Source: Lethocerus indicus
Taxonomy: Eukaryota > Arthropoda > Insecta > Hemiptera > Belostomatidae
NCBI GenBank assembly: GCA_019843655.1
Contig: JACDQD010000103.1
Span: forward strand, 6,262,001 to 6,326,000
Reading direction: 5' to 3'
DNA length: 64,000 bases
Part shown: piece after piece, positions 37,146 through 48,825 of the stretch
How the letters are laid out: each line of letters opens with the position of its first letter
How positions within the stretch are numbered: the first letter of the stretch is position 1
Notes under the pieces: model-generated
Databases searched by the model: none
What the model saw: only the letters and a program-made list of their open reading frames with translations
Told to the model about the DNA's origin: nothing
Made by a program: the position numbers and the translations under genes

Positions 37146-40100
37146 TCATCATTTGGTGTGCACTAGTGTGTAAAATTTGCAGGTGGCAATGTTTAAATGT
37201 TTGTTTTTTCAAAATGTTTTCAATGATTTAAATATATACGGATTTTAATGTTTGTTACCATTTAATAGTACCGTCCAAAATAGACTTCTTTGCTAAAACT
37301 CTATTTTAGTAGCTTTAACATATCGTTTTTGTTTTTCAGTTGGCGTCAAATTCAATAAAATATTAGACTTATTATGTAATTGATAGTTAACCTCTTTATT
37401 GGATCCCCTTTTTGAAAATGACATTCCAGTATGTTAAAATACAAAATTGTGTAGTTGTGTTTATCTTAGTCTAGTTATTTTTCCTTTATGTTTTTATGAA
37501 AGTTTTTAGGAGGAGCTTTTTTATGTTATAATGAGATTGAAGATAAACCAAAACAGAGTGGATTGGATGACATCTATTAATACTAATTAAGAGGATCCTT
37601 GAATATACCTATCAGACTAGTTTCAACAAACTTGTTGATACTTACTATGAATATATTTTTACTTGCACTAAGATATGTACAGCATCTATTAATATTTTTT
37701 TATGTTAATTGTATATAGTTTATTACGTTGTCGAGTACCTATATTTTAATTTATTTATATATAATATATATTATTACTGTGTATCATTGCTTACTCATTT
37801 ATATAAATAAAATGGTAGAATATTTTAAAAGGTCAGAGCCTAATCTCAGTTGTTCTCTTTTATGAATCCATCTATGCATTCTATTATAGTCAGCAGAGGA
37901 AGATAAAAACATATGTGAAAAGACAGTCAGAATTCAATACACAAATATTCATCAATCACAAGGTTTATTTTTATACATTCCATATCTATACAAGTATTTG
38001 TACAAAAAAATAATTCCAACTCGATATCCATTTATCAATCACTTTCTTTCTATTAAAGTAACTAATCAATTCAATTTTTGGTATATTACAAAATACCGTA
38101 GTTGTTATGCAATATCTGATAATGTCGAGAGAGATGTGAAAGTGATATTTCAAACATCAGTCTCACGGTACCAATAATTTTATACACAAAGGGTTTTTTT
38201 AAGCTCAGAAAACCCGACACAAACTGTTTTATTCCAGCACATCACAAAAATTGTTCCTTGTTGTGCTTGCCTAAAGTTATATTATATCTTTGTTTGGCAG
38301 TGGAGACACGAGAGTAATTTGTTTCTGGTTTTCCTTCTTTCGCAGGAAAAAAAACAACCTCAACATTTTTTTGGTTTTTCTTACAACTCAAAAAATTGGT
38401 TTTTTCAATTTTTTGAAAAACGTCGTAGGTACACGTGTACAGCGTGCAAATTTCTTCAGTCTAAAATTAAATTTATCGTAAGGCATTTTCTAGAAAGACT
38501 GGAATTGCACGGTGTCCTATATATGATTCATTTCTGTATTCAATGCCCGAAATTATTGACCTCCTAAGTGTGGTGTGCTTATAAGAAATAAAAAATATTA
38601 ACTCTTTTCAATACCAAGGATGAGTCCTGTGTACTTTCGGGGCGATTGAATTCAAAATGTCTGCAGGTAAAAACCAGAGGAGTTACAAATGTCAACATGT
38701 TAGTCTGAAATACTGTGTATCGTGTATAAACTTTACTCCCTCTCCTTAGCAATACTTAATTTTTGGTTTTCACATCACTCTACCAGTTGAAGATATATTT
38801 TTTTTAACTGAAGTTTAAACATAATTTCTTTTGTTATGGTGTATTAAGCTTAAACTTATGTTTTATTATAATTTGGCCTAAACAACCTGGCCCCTATGGT
38901 CCCAATGTTCTGATGGAAATATTGTAGCCACTTCTTTGTTTCCATGGTAGCACTATTACAAATTCTAATCAGAGAAAAATTCAGTAGGGTTGTTTAAGGA
39001 ATAAGATCCTTAAATCCCTTCATTAATTCAAAAATTTCTAGTCTGGCTTATATATACTTCCTGTGATAAAGAAGCAGAGTGACTAACCTAATAACATTTT
39101 AGAACTGAGAATTTGTAAATGATTTAAAAACCACAGGAGCCCATAAGACATTGGAATTACTGGCGAATACAAAATTGTGAATGAAAAATAATCTATCTGT
39201 ATTATCTGTGACCATTGTCTAACCAAAATACTGATGTAAATATGCTAACAATTTTGTCATTCCATCTTAAAGGAGACAAGGGATTTCATCTGGAAATGGG
39301 TTCATTCATTCTATACATCCAAAATGAGTAAATGTCTCACTGTACTACTGAGGATCAAAAAAAGCTGAAACCAATCTAGCTTAAATGAGAGACAAGAAAT
39401 CACACTGGTCTAGTGATCTAGACTAGTATTTCACCTTAAACAGAGATATGTACATGGGTGATTTGATAAGTATGGTAAAAAAAATTATTTCAACCCCGTT
39501 TTTTAAACAAAATTATTTTTATTTTTACAACACAATCTCCATTCAGGGGGAGATACACTTGGTCCAGGGAGTTTCACCTCATCTGAAAAGTATTTTTTTT
39601 CCAGCTTGTAAAATAACCATTTACCTTACTTATCAAATCACCCTCATATGCAACACATTAGATAGTCACAGAAATAACACAAATAGCTAGCTGGACGTGC
39701 TTGATATGGCCAAAAAAAAAGTTTCATTGAAGTAATTTAAAAACCAAGTATTCAGTATATATTGCAGACCTTCACCGACCACCAAACAAACACCATAAAT
39801 TAACAACAATAGTCCCTTAGGGTACTGTTCTACCCTTTCAATACCTCATTTACCATTTAATAAAAGTGATGTTAATTTTGATGTCTGCATATTGGGATAA
39901 AGGCAACGCGAATATCAATTCAAATTTTCTGTACGATAGACAAACTATTAATGATACTACACAACATTAGAGAATCACTGATGCACAAATTAATCTAAGG
40001 ACAAATACCTTGGTAGTCGAAAAGTAAAAAAAATAAATAAAAAATAAAGGAGTCAGCTGTGCTGGACAGATCTCGAGATTTTCATCTGTATCAAGTTATA

Positions 40101-40201
40101 TCGTAAGTATAACTAATTTATGGTATCACAACGGATAATATACAACAAACGAGAAGTTTCAGTTAAAGGTAAACGAGATGTATAAAAAAATAAATAAGGT
40201 T
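37146..40201. other. Convergent 3' regions of RABGAP1 and Hen1
   Basis: AT-rich and CpG-poor, with no open frame of interest. On the - strand the nearest well-placed AATAAA downstream of Hen1 is at 37964-37969 (plus-strand TTTATT). If that is used, the Hen1 3' UTR is about 2.2 kb, and the two transcripts meet tail to tail near 37.85-37.96 kb. TTTATT words near 39.5 kb are alternative, closer signals. Confidence 0.45.
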
Positions 40202-41494
40202 TCAATTGTGCGATAAAGGTTCTCCGCCTGCCATGAGATCACCATCTACCGTCGCCACTAGCACTTCATTTTCTGCGTCATCCACTATCAATTCCTCATT
40301 TTCGACCATAACATCCCCAGCTCCATCTTCTATCACTTCATCGGAATCCTCTTCCATCAGGATATTCAACAGCCATTCCGGAAATCCTTCATCCAACTCT
40401 TGTGCATTTTCCAGAAGGTCAAAAGCCGAGGGCAGGATTCCACCCACCGCTCCCTCTTCCTCCTGGTCGTAGAAGAGTGTCTCCTCTTCCGGTCTGAAGG
40501 AATCTTCTGAAGCGACTATTGTGTCGTCTGATGTGTTCAAGAACTCGCATGCCGATACGTACCTGTTGTCCTCATCCGATTCCAGGTCTTGCTGTTGAGC
40601 GTCCATAAGGGGCAAGGCGAATTCGTCCCTCCTATCGATGACGTGTTCGAACTCCAGGGGTTCCCCTATCTGAGCTTCGGCCTCCATGTTGTTGCCCTCC
40701 CAGTCTCGGTTGTTGTTGGCTACATCTCCATTCTCCATATTGTCCATCCAGCGTACCCTGACCTGCTGGTTGTTCTGTCGGTTCGGCCTCTCTTCGCCCT
40801 GTATCGATTCCTCATCGTCCCCTTCACCATCAAAACTTGATTCACTCTCAGTCACTATCTCGTCCACCTGTTCCGGAGTCAGGTCCATGTCCATGTCCCG
40901 TTCAGACGAATTCGGATACCCGCTGTCTCCTGCCTTGCTCCCCTCTTCCTCCGAACCACCAGCTGCCTCCCTTTCCGAATTTTCCCCACCGAAAACTACA
41001 ATATCGCTTGGAGATTTGGCGGCTTCATCGCAACACAGGCTGTACCTGAAACTTTCGTTCTTGTTTGGCCGTTCAAACGAACGCCGCCTGATCGCGATGA
41101 GTCCGGGGCAATATTTTCCGGCGGTTTTCCATTGCGAAAAATGTGCGGAGGATCTACCGCAACTTCGTTCTCCACGACTTTACAACAGTCTTCACGTTCG
41201 TGTCCATTGAACAATGCTCCCGATCCATTTGGTAAAACACTCGACGAGGGCAAATCCGTACCGTGACGAACACTTTCTTTCTGCAAGTCCTCCCCTTCTT
41301 CAGACGTAGTATCCCAATTTTCCTCTTCTTGTTCCCTACTGCCCGTCCAATTAACTTCGTAATTGGCATTATCCCTGTCGGACATGTCCGAATCGCTGTT
41401 GTTATCACTGAACAATCCGAAAGGGGGCAGGATGACAGCGTAGTCTTTGTCTCTTCCCAGCTCCACTTTCCAACCCGCATCCCTCAATATTTCC
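40202..41494 (-). CDS. Hen1: Hen1 last exon: acidic tail with an unresolved frame change
   Basis: This sub-entry describes the last exon of the gene at 40202-44277. It opens EILRDAGWKVELGRDKDYAV (continuing conserved sequence) and then becomes Glu/Asp/Asn/Ser-rich and apparently disordered to the stop at 40202. The first frame stays open to a stop at 40996-40998. The frame used from about 40995 onward is shifted and is itself open back to about 41180. Two readings fit. One is a 50-nt intron at 41045-40996 (donor CAG|GTACAG, acceptor TTGTAG), which restores phase. The other is a one-base indel or sequencing error somewhere in 41180-40996. The shortest other introns here are 77-79 nt and the would-be intron lacks a pyrimidine tract, so I slightly favour the indel. 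The function of the tail is unknown. Confidence 0.7.
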
Positions 41495-44277
41495 CTACAA
41501 GGAAGAAAAATCGAATATCAACAGTCTTGAATTCAGAATTTAAAAAAGAGTATTTTTTAAGTGAAACCTCTTTCGATACGGTACGGACAATTTGCAAGCG
41601 ACAAAATGAGAAAGTGAAAGGTTTCTTTCAACAATGGCTGACTAAACAATGCCGGATAGACCATAGATTTCGTATGTTTCTGTCTTCTCTTGCTGGTTTG
41701 GTCGTTTGCTAGACCGGTTTCAGCTGCTTGCCAGCTTCAATAGTGGTGTTAGTCACTTTTGGCACTTTGAAGGTTTACGGCATCCTCACTGCACTGTCAC
41801 TCACTTGTACTGTGATGGTTGTCTGTTTGTTGTGTGTATAGTTTGTCTTCTTTGTGTTGAGGGGGGGGGGCCAAACATCCAGTGACTAACACCACTACTG
41901 AAGATGGCGAGTAGCCGGAACCGGTCTAACAAAAGACCAAACCAGTGAGAGGAGACAGAAACACACGAAATCTACGATATTCCAACCCCTCGCAGACCAC
42001 AAAACAGGTATGTTAAACTAATGCCGGATAACTTTTTTGATGTGTTACACATTCTTTCACCCAAAAAATGTATGATATATATCCACAAAAAAATTGGTTA
42101 ATGTCAATAAACCTAAGCATATCGGGTGATGTGCACAACTTTGGAACAAATTTTAGGATGTCCTTGATTGGTATTTCTATCCTGTCATCGATCAAATATC
42201 TATCATTCAAATGGTGAGCCCTCAGAAAATGTTCAGCATCGCACCGAATAATCTCTTCTTTGGTTCTTGTCTCAACATATATGGGATAGTCAACATTTCT
42301 GATGACATCATAGACCTCCTGTAATAAAACCAACAGAAATCAGGGTTAAAAACCAGATTAAGTCTATTAACCAGGCTGCCAATTTATAAAAGAGTTTATC
42401 ACTCAATAAAAAAAATAACACCACACACAACCGAAATGAAACTCCTCAAGTTCACTTCAACAAATGTTGAATATTACACTTATTTTGCATATGTACCTGT
42501 AATTCACTAGCCTTATCAACCTTGGGAGGCGCATTTGTTTTTCTACAAAATACAGCTATTTGAGAACAACATCCAAACTGTTCTGTCGCTTTTGGGCCAT
42601 GTCCAATGCCATTAAATGCAACTTCATAATCTGGATATCTTATGGTTATATTAACAGCCCTGAAAACGGAATAAAACATTTAGCAGGAGGTGATGAGTAC
42701 AGAATAGACAAGACTACCAATTATTTTTTTAGTTCTATTTTATATAATTTAATCTAATCTAACCATGCCTGGATTTGTAGACCCCAGCCAAACTGAAAAA
42801 TAAATATTCAACTTACCAATCTTCAAACTGTTGTCTGCTCCATTCGAATTTATGATCATCATTTCTGAAACCACAGAAATTGGGAAATACGACATTGAAA
42901 TCAGCATTTGGCGTTGTAAATATCGCCGTGCATGGTTGGATAATGCCGAATATTGCGTACGGCAACTCTTCCAAGGTGTCGGGATATAAATGTTCTATCC
43001 TATCACCACAAAGAAAATAAAAATGCTGAACCAGTTTAAAAAATTGTTACAATTAATTTTTGTCTTTTAGTATTTTAATTTTTTAATTCAAACCAACTTA
43101 CAGTTCTATGGCAACAACGACGTTAGTATCTTTCAGTCTGTAATCAAAATCAACAACACTGCCTCTCATGGCAGTGACTACGAGGGGAGTTGTCCTGGAC
43201 TTCAAATAATCTGTAGTGGTTGGCATTATACGACTGTAGCACCTCTGCAACACCTCTCTGTCGATGTCAACGCAAATTATCTCCTCGATATCTCTGATCT
43301 CTTTTAGAAAATGGAAAAAACTCATGTCCGAACAGCCAAAGTCAACCACCTGTGAAACAGAAATATTGCCATGTCCAAATGGAACCTTACATCGGCATTT
43401 AAAATACTATCTTATGAATAATTTGATCTGGCAAGAGTCAAGTATACAGCTGTTATCAATATTTAGACATATGGTCTGGTAACCATGCTTTAAAAAATAG
43501 TATTACCAAGAGTGTTTACCAAATACTAATTTGATAATATTTGGATTTGAGGCTGACAACTTATTATTAATACCTACGAGACACACAAACTTTTTTTGGA
43601 TATCGTGCGTCAAAAACATTGGTTTTTACAATGGAATATTGAAGAAGATAGTCCAGCATTGTAGTCTTGGTTGGGGCACTGCTGCAAGAAACACTGTTAT
43701 CTACCCAGAGCTGTCCACATTATTGAAAGAAACATAGTCGAATTGGTCCCCATCATCATACTAGCCTTCCTCATCGGGTTTGCAAACGGATGCTAAAATA
43801 TTTTGAATAGGAGAGCAAAAAGGTTATTTTCCAACACAAGGGAAACAGGATTTTCGGAGTGAGATTTAGTGTGTTCCCTATGAAATCGGGTTGTGGGATC
43901 CGTAAACTAAAACACCCCCTCAACTCCCGAAGGAGCTAGTCATATTATTAAATGTTTTATTGTCTTCAAGAAGACCGATTTACCTTTTTTATAGAGGCCG
44001 TCAGTGCCCTTAACTTCAGCACGTCGATGACTGTCACGTATCTCTGGACGTAGACCTGGGGGACGAAGGTGATTGTGACCTTTTTCGAGATAGCGTCCTG
44101 CTTGATGACCGCCTTCCCGGGATAGTCCGGGATCAGGAGGGACGTTCCTTCGGGAACTCCTTCCTTCTCCTCTTTCTCTTCTGTCTCATCGCCGGCGGGA
44201 GGTCCCAAGACCAGCCTCCTGACGTACCTGAAGGCCCCCAGACCGCAACAGTAGAGGACGACCAAAGCGACGAACAT
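40202..44277 (-). CDS. Hen1: Small RNA 2'-O-methyltransferase Hen1 (HENMT1)
   Basis: Adds a 2'-O-methyl group to the 3' end of piRNAs, and in insects also Ago2-loaded siRNAs, protecting them from trimming. - strand exons: 44277-43984, 43349-43102, 42999-42817, 42659-42497, 42318-42113, 41494-40202. All splice sites are GT-AG and phases agree up to the last exon. The SAM-binding motif is VVDFGCS (residues 99-105) and the acidic strand end is VDID (125-128). The metal-binding set that defines the family is complete: E180-L-I-E183-H184, and H230 in DDHKFEW. TTPNADFN (209-216) and GCCSQIAVF (271-279) also match. The gene encodes about 778-795 residues, roughly twice the length of the human protein, because of the acidic tail. 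Residues 3-23 are hydrophobic. The start is the only ATG upstream of the first block. Confidence 0.94.
41558..41657 (+). repeat. Repeat in Hen1 intron 5, shared with 60.8 kb
   Basis: AAGTGAAACC, CAATTTGCAAGCG, GAGAAAGTGAAAGGTTT and AACAATGCCG occur in the same order here and at 60778-60905. The family A element at 41659 lies immediately after this block and duplicated its last bases. Confidence 0.7.
41659..42019. mobile_element. Family A foldback element, copy 2 (Hen1 intron 5)
   Basis: 361 bp with long inverted arms. It is flanked by a perfect 11-bp direct repeat, AATGCCGGATA (41648-41658 and 42020-42030), the target-site duplication. Arm landmarks are GCTGGTTTGGTCGTTTGC, ACCGGTTTCAGCTGCTTGCC and CATCCTCACTGCACTGTCAC. 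The right arm extends about 36 bp beyond the left one (TATTCCAACCCCTCGCAGAC, CACAAAACAGGTATGTTAAA). The centre holds a run of nine G. No coding capacity. Confidence 0.9.
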
Positions 44278-44460
44278 TCTCGGCGTCCGGGTGTTGTCGT
44301 CGTCTCCTCGGGGGGGCCTAGCGATTCGGCATACTGAATTTACGGCCTCTTGTTAACTTAACGTCACTTTACTTAACTTTCAGAGTCGCGAAACCGCAAA
44401 AAATAGCGCCGACGATGCTTCGTCGCCCGACGACTGTAAACAGAAACACATGTTGGGGAG
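44278..44460 (-). promoter_or_regulatory. Hen1: Hen1 5' UTR / promoter region
   Basis: A CpG-rich island-like stretch of about 180 bp immediately upstream of the start codon, bordered on the far side by AT-rich, CpG-poor DNA. No TATA box is obvious. The placement next to the first exon suggests the transcription start lies here; it was not pinpointed. Confidence 0.45.
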
Positions 44461-47400
44461 GTCAGTGTTAACTGGACCCAATACCCGCTCTATCTGTCAA
44501 TTAAAAGATAGCCCCCAAAACAAAAAGGAAACTCGGACATTTCCTTTTTTAAATCCTCCTCTTAAAATAACGTCCCGAACGAATTAGGTACCAAAATTTT
44601 TGGTATACTTCCTGCAACATTATAGGTTGGCCAATCTGTCGTAAAGTCTAAGCGCGCCAGGCCTAAAGCAATTTGCATGTTTAGTTAATAATTCCGACAG
44701 AACGTTTTGATCAAAAAGCCTATAATAAATTATAAATAATAAATTATGTATAAATTAGGTAATTAAATAAAATAAATTAATTTATGTATATTAAATTCAT
44801 TTGTGGTCAAATTATGTATATTGTGTATATAAAAATGTACAGTGTTTAAATTCTAGCTGTTTATGTACACACTTAAAATACTTTTTTGTTGAGAAGTCCT
44901 GACATAAATTCATTTTCTGATGATTTTGAAGACTATTCCATTACTTGATATTTTTAAAATATACAACTATTAAAAAGTAATAAATTTATTACATACATTA
45001 TACATTTAATAACATACATGATATTCCTTATTCATAGACAATATCAATAATTATTTTATGACTAAATATAGTAGGAAATATGTACATGATGTTAAAGATG
45101 GTTGAAAAATAAATATTATACAATAATAATATAAAAATAATGAAATGTAAAATCAATTACATTATAATATAGGTAAATATATATTACAAATAAAAAATAA
45201 TAGATATAGATTAATTATATTATATAAATGTGAGAAGAAAGTAACAGTTTCCCGCATTATGAATACACCTTATAATTGGTGTAAATTTAATTTCACATTT
45301 ATTTCACAGTATTGACTTTTCATTCACTAGTATTTAAATTCTAGTCACATTATACACAGAGTTTAATTATAATTTAAGGCGGAATTCTGGGGTTGCATTT
45401 TATCAAATTAGTACTATGATCAAATCCTCAAGTACTATGGTAAATTCAATGAGTAACTTAGCTACTAATACCCTTTGACTTTTATCCCCACATTGCTTCC
45501 CAACAGGGGATACTTCTGATGGAACTTATTCTAAAAGGTTTTTGAAAATAAGGACATTGCCATGATTTATTTTAATGATGGAATTTGAATGGATCAGAGA
45601 TTATTGTTAATATTTTTTTTATTCATAAGTTCTTTCGAGTGTAATAAACATTTTAGTTCTATTAATGAAGAAAATTAATGAATCCTTAAAAATATGAGGA
45701 GAGTAAATTTTAACAGGTCAAATCATTCTTGTTCATCATCATCATTCATGTGATTATTCATATGTAAACATAATTAATAAATTTGAAATAACAAAATAAC
45801 CTTAATATACCATTAAGTGAAAAAATATATTAATGTAAATACGTGTTTTAGTATTTTGAAATCCATAGTTTTTTCATTCTTCTCACTCCCTCCCAATCTC
45901 ACACAGTGACACATTATATGAGAATAATGGGTATGTTAAATGGACAATATTTCAAAAGTTCTGTAAGATAATTCTGTTTAAGACACTAATTACGCACGGA
46001 GACTACTGTGGTGGTCTTTATTGGTTAACTGCTAATATTATAGTTTCAGATAAAAATAAACGCCCTTCTGAATAATAGTATGGAGAAACGAATAATTATC
46101 GTCGGATGGGTTTAAAGCCGTAGGAATTTAAAGTGCCACAGTACACAAAAATGTTCATTGGCGTATATTTTTGCAGACATGAGGATGTCCAACCTGTTCT
46201 ATAGAAGGTTCTGCATTGTTCTCCAAAGCGTACAACAATATTATTATCTGTTAAAGTTGAAACTTTTGAATTGAAATATGTCTAAACTCACGGTACGTCT
46301 CTGTCCGGTATGCGAAGAACTCTAGACATTTTTGAAAGTTACGAAAAGTTAAAAGCGATGTTCTATCCGAACAGTAAGGTCGGTAAAGCGTCGAGTCCTT
46401 TTCCATATTTAGAGACATATCCAGTGTGACCCAGTTTAAGCACTTTCACCGCCAGCCGGCCCCTCGTGTTAACCTTAAACTATATGGTCTTCTCCTTTTA
46501 CGCCCCAATGACAAAACCTCGTCGTATGTTGTTGTTTTCTGTTGCCGAAGATAAATGTCAATTTAGAATGTCTGTCTCCGACGAATTTGTTCCGAAATTC
46601 AATAAGATTCACAGCTGAAAATGGTATTGGAGATGGAAGGATTCCTCGCACGAATGTACAGATTCAGGGCGTGAGGTGTTCGAAAAGGTAAAGCCGTTGG
46701 CAGCGGAGACTAACGGTACATTTTTAGTTCTCTCGAGTGGACAGGAAGGAGAACTAAGTGGACACAAGAGGAGACCGTTTCCTGTACAGAAACACACTTC
46801 CTTTGAATCACAATCGCACCTTCGTACAATTTTCTATGCAAATAGACACTAGCAACAATACCAATCTTAACAGATGAAGACAGAATTGATCGACTGAAGA
46901 TGGATTTCTGTTACTTCACGATGTTATCTTTGTTTATATATTATGAAAGTTAACCGAATTTAACCCACGGGAGAGTCCGAAGTCATAACAGAAACAATAA
47001 TTGTAGTTGTGACTATAAGTAAATGTAAAATATCTGTACCGCGTTGTATTTCCATTTTCATCCTTAATTGGTCGGCCGTTCGCCACCGGTTCCGTTTCAC
47101 AACAGATGATGGTGCATGCATAAAATGGCAAATAAAAACGGTCTTTTATTTGTTTTTCAAAATAGATCAAGGTCCCTCCCTCGCCGCCGGTGTCCGGAAG
47201 GCCGAAAGGTGGAAGACTGCCAACTCGTGGTTTGAAACGGCCATATTTGGAAGCATATTGAGAAATTCATTTTGGCACTGGGCACACTTCACTTTCACGA
47301 ACCGCCCACTTTCGACCGTAGCTCTGTCGGCATTTTTGGAAACCACATTATTAGGGCGACACAGGTTCAATCTGAAGTATTCCCGCTTCGGGGAAAGTTG

Positions 47401-48229
47401 TATTTTGGATTTCAACAGAAACTAGTTGAGCGATTAGCATAATCTGGGCGGGGAATGAAGTATAGGCGCGGTTTAAATAACACCCCCGCAAGATAAATGC
47501 AAGCAACCTGCCCCCCTCCCTGTTGGCTAAGACATAAATCATATTCTCTGAATTAAATGGCCCCTTATTATTATTATTATCCCAAAGCCGGTGATTACGG
47601 GGGAGAGAGAAAAAACTAACTGGCTACTATCCCCCCCCCACGGGTAATAGCCCCAATGAACCTAACGAATGAAAACTTGGTCCCGAGCATGGAATTAATT
47701 TTAAAATAGAGCCGTTTAAGCCGATTAATGGACCGCGAAACCGCACCTCTATTACTACAGAGGCGCAACACGACGTGTTCTGATGAAGTGCAGCGGGACC
47801 CTACCGAGAACATTGCCCGGGTACAGGAAATATATTTTTTCTATTCATTGTTCAATCAAAATTTATTTTTGTAAGCACAATTTCAGAATGTTATTTTGTC
47901 GCTGATATTTGAAGCCACCCAGTGATGGCACGGACTGAAGAAACATATCCTCGTTTTCATATACCTCGTGTTATGGGCACGTCGATGTTGAGGTTCGATT
48001 CGGGCGTGGCAAGATTTTTGTTAGTACATTTTCTGTGAAAATAACCGACTCTGAAAGGACGGACGATCCAGAGAAGGGGAGACGTGCCACGGCAGTTTAC
48101 TTTGTTAATATTGCCCGGGAGTGTCTCTCTAAACAGGAAGATGACTAATAAATAGCGCGCGCATCCTGTCTCAGCAAAGCGTATCACTACCGGCTTAATT
48201 CTCACATAACACCGACCTCTACTTCTCCA
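44461..48229. other. Intergenic, no gene seen
   Basis: 44600-46000 is very AT-rich with few CpG. From about 46 kb the sequence becomes CpG-rich again. Short open frames (46609-46797, 47009-47425 on both strands) have no recognisable domain. A (TTA)n run sits at about 47564-47580. Confidence 0.55.
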
Positions 48230-48240
48230 GAATACGAATA

Positions 48241-48723
48241 TAAATACCGTACATTTCGAGTGTTTCTGTCTCCTCTCGCTGGTTTGGTCTTTTGCTAAAC
48301 CGGTTACGGCTACTCGCCATCTTCAGTAGCGGTATTAGTCACTTTTGACACTTTGGATGTTTTTTGCGCATCCTCACTGCACTGTCACTGTCACTTGTAC
48401 GACAATCCGATATAGACGTAAACTGATTAACAAAATCCCACCCCCGTCAACACAAAGAAGACAAACAAAATCCCCCGAAAACACAATAACAAGACACGTA
48501 TATATACACACGACAAACAGACAACCACCACAGTACAAGTGACAGTGACAGTGAGGCTGCCCACAAAACATTCAAAGTGCCAATAGTGACTAACACCGCT
48601 ACTGAAGATAGCGAGCAGCCGAAACCGGTCCAGCAAAAGACCAAACCAGCGAGGGGAGACAGAATCACAACAAATCTACGGTATTCCAACCCCTCGAAGA
48701 CCACATAACAGGTATTTTAAACT
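48241..48723. mobile_element. Family A foldback element, copy 3
   Basis: 483 bp, flanked by GAATACGAATA (48230-48240) and GAATACAAATA (48724-48734), which match at 10 of 11 positions. The arms match copy 2. The internal part (48405-48530) contains CGACAATCCGATATAGACG, an ACACAAAGAAGAC stretch and ACGTATATATACACACGAC, and is shared with copy 4. It is about 120 bp longer than copy 2 because of this spacer. Reading frames inside are palindrome by-products. Confidence 0.9.
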
Positions 48724-48784
48724 GAATACAAATACATTCAGGTATGCTGAGTATTGAATAATAGGCAACATGCCTAAATAACTC

Positions 48785-48825
48785 AACAACCTAATGAAGG
48801 TGGCGAACAACCGAAACCGGTTCAC
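48785..48825. mobile_element. Family A inner-arm fragment
   Basis: AATGAAGGTGGCGAACAACC and GAAACCGGTT match the right arm of family A (GAAGATGGCGAGCAGCCGAA, ACCGGT). It lies 60 bp after copy 3. Confidence 0.5.

Noticed and set aside
40206..41210. Open frames of 80-170 codons on the + strand opposite the Hen1 last exon
   Set aside because: They are the reverse complement of acidic, GA-rich coding sequence, which gives Ser/Pro/Leu-rich shadow frames. The - strand continues a recognised protein.
48374..48704. Overlapping open frames of 65-85 codons within family A copy 3
   Set aside because: Produced by the inverted arms and spacer of the transposon. They appear in similar form in the other copies with no protein resemblance.
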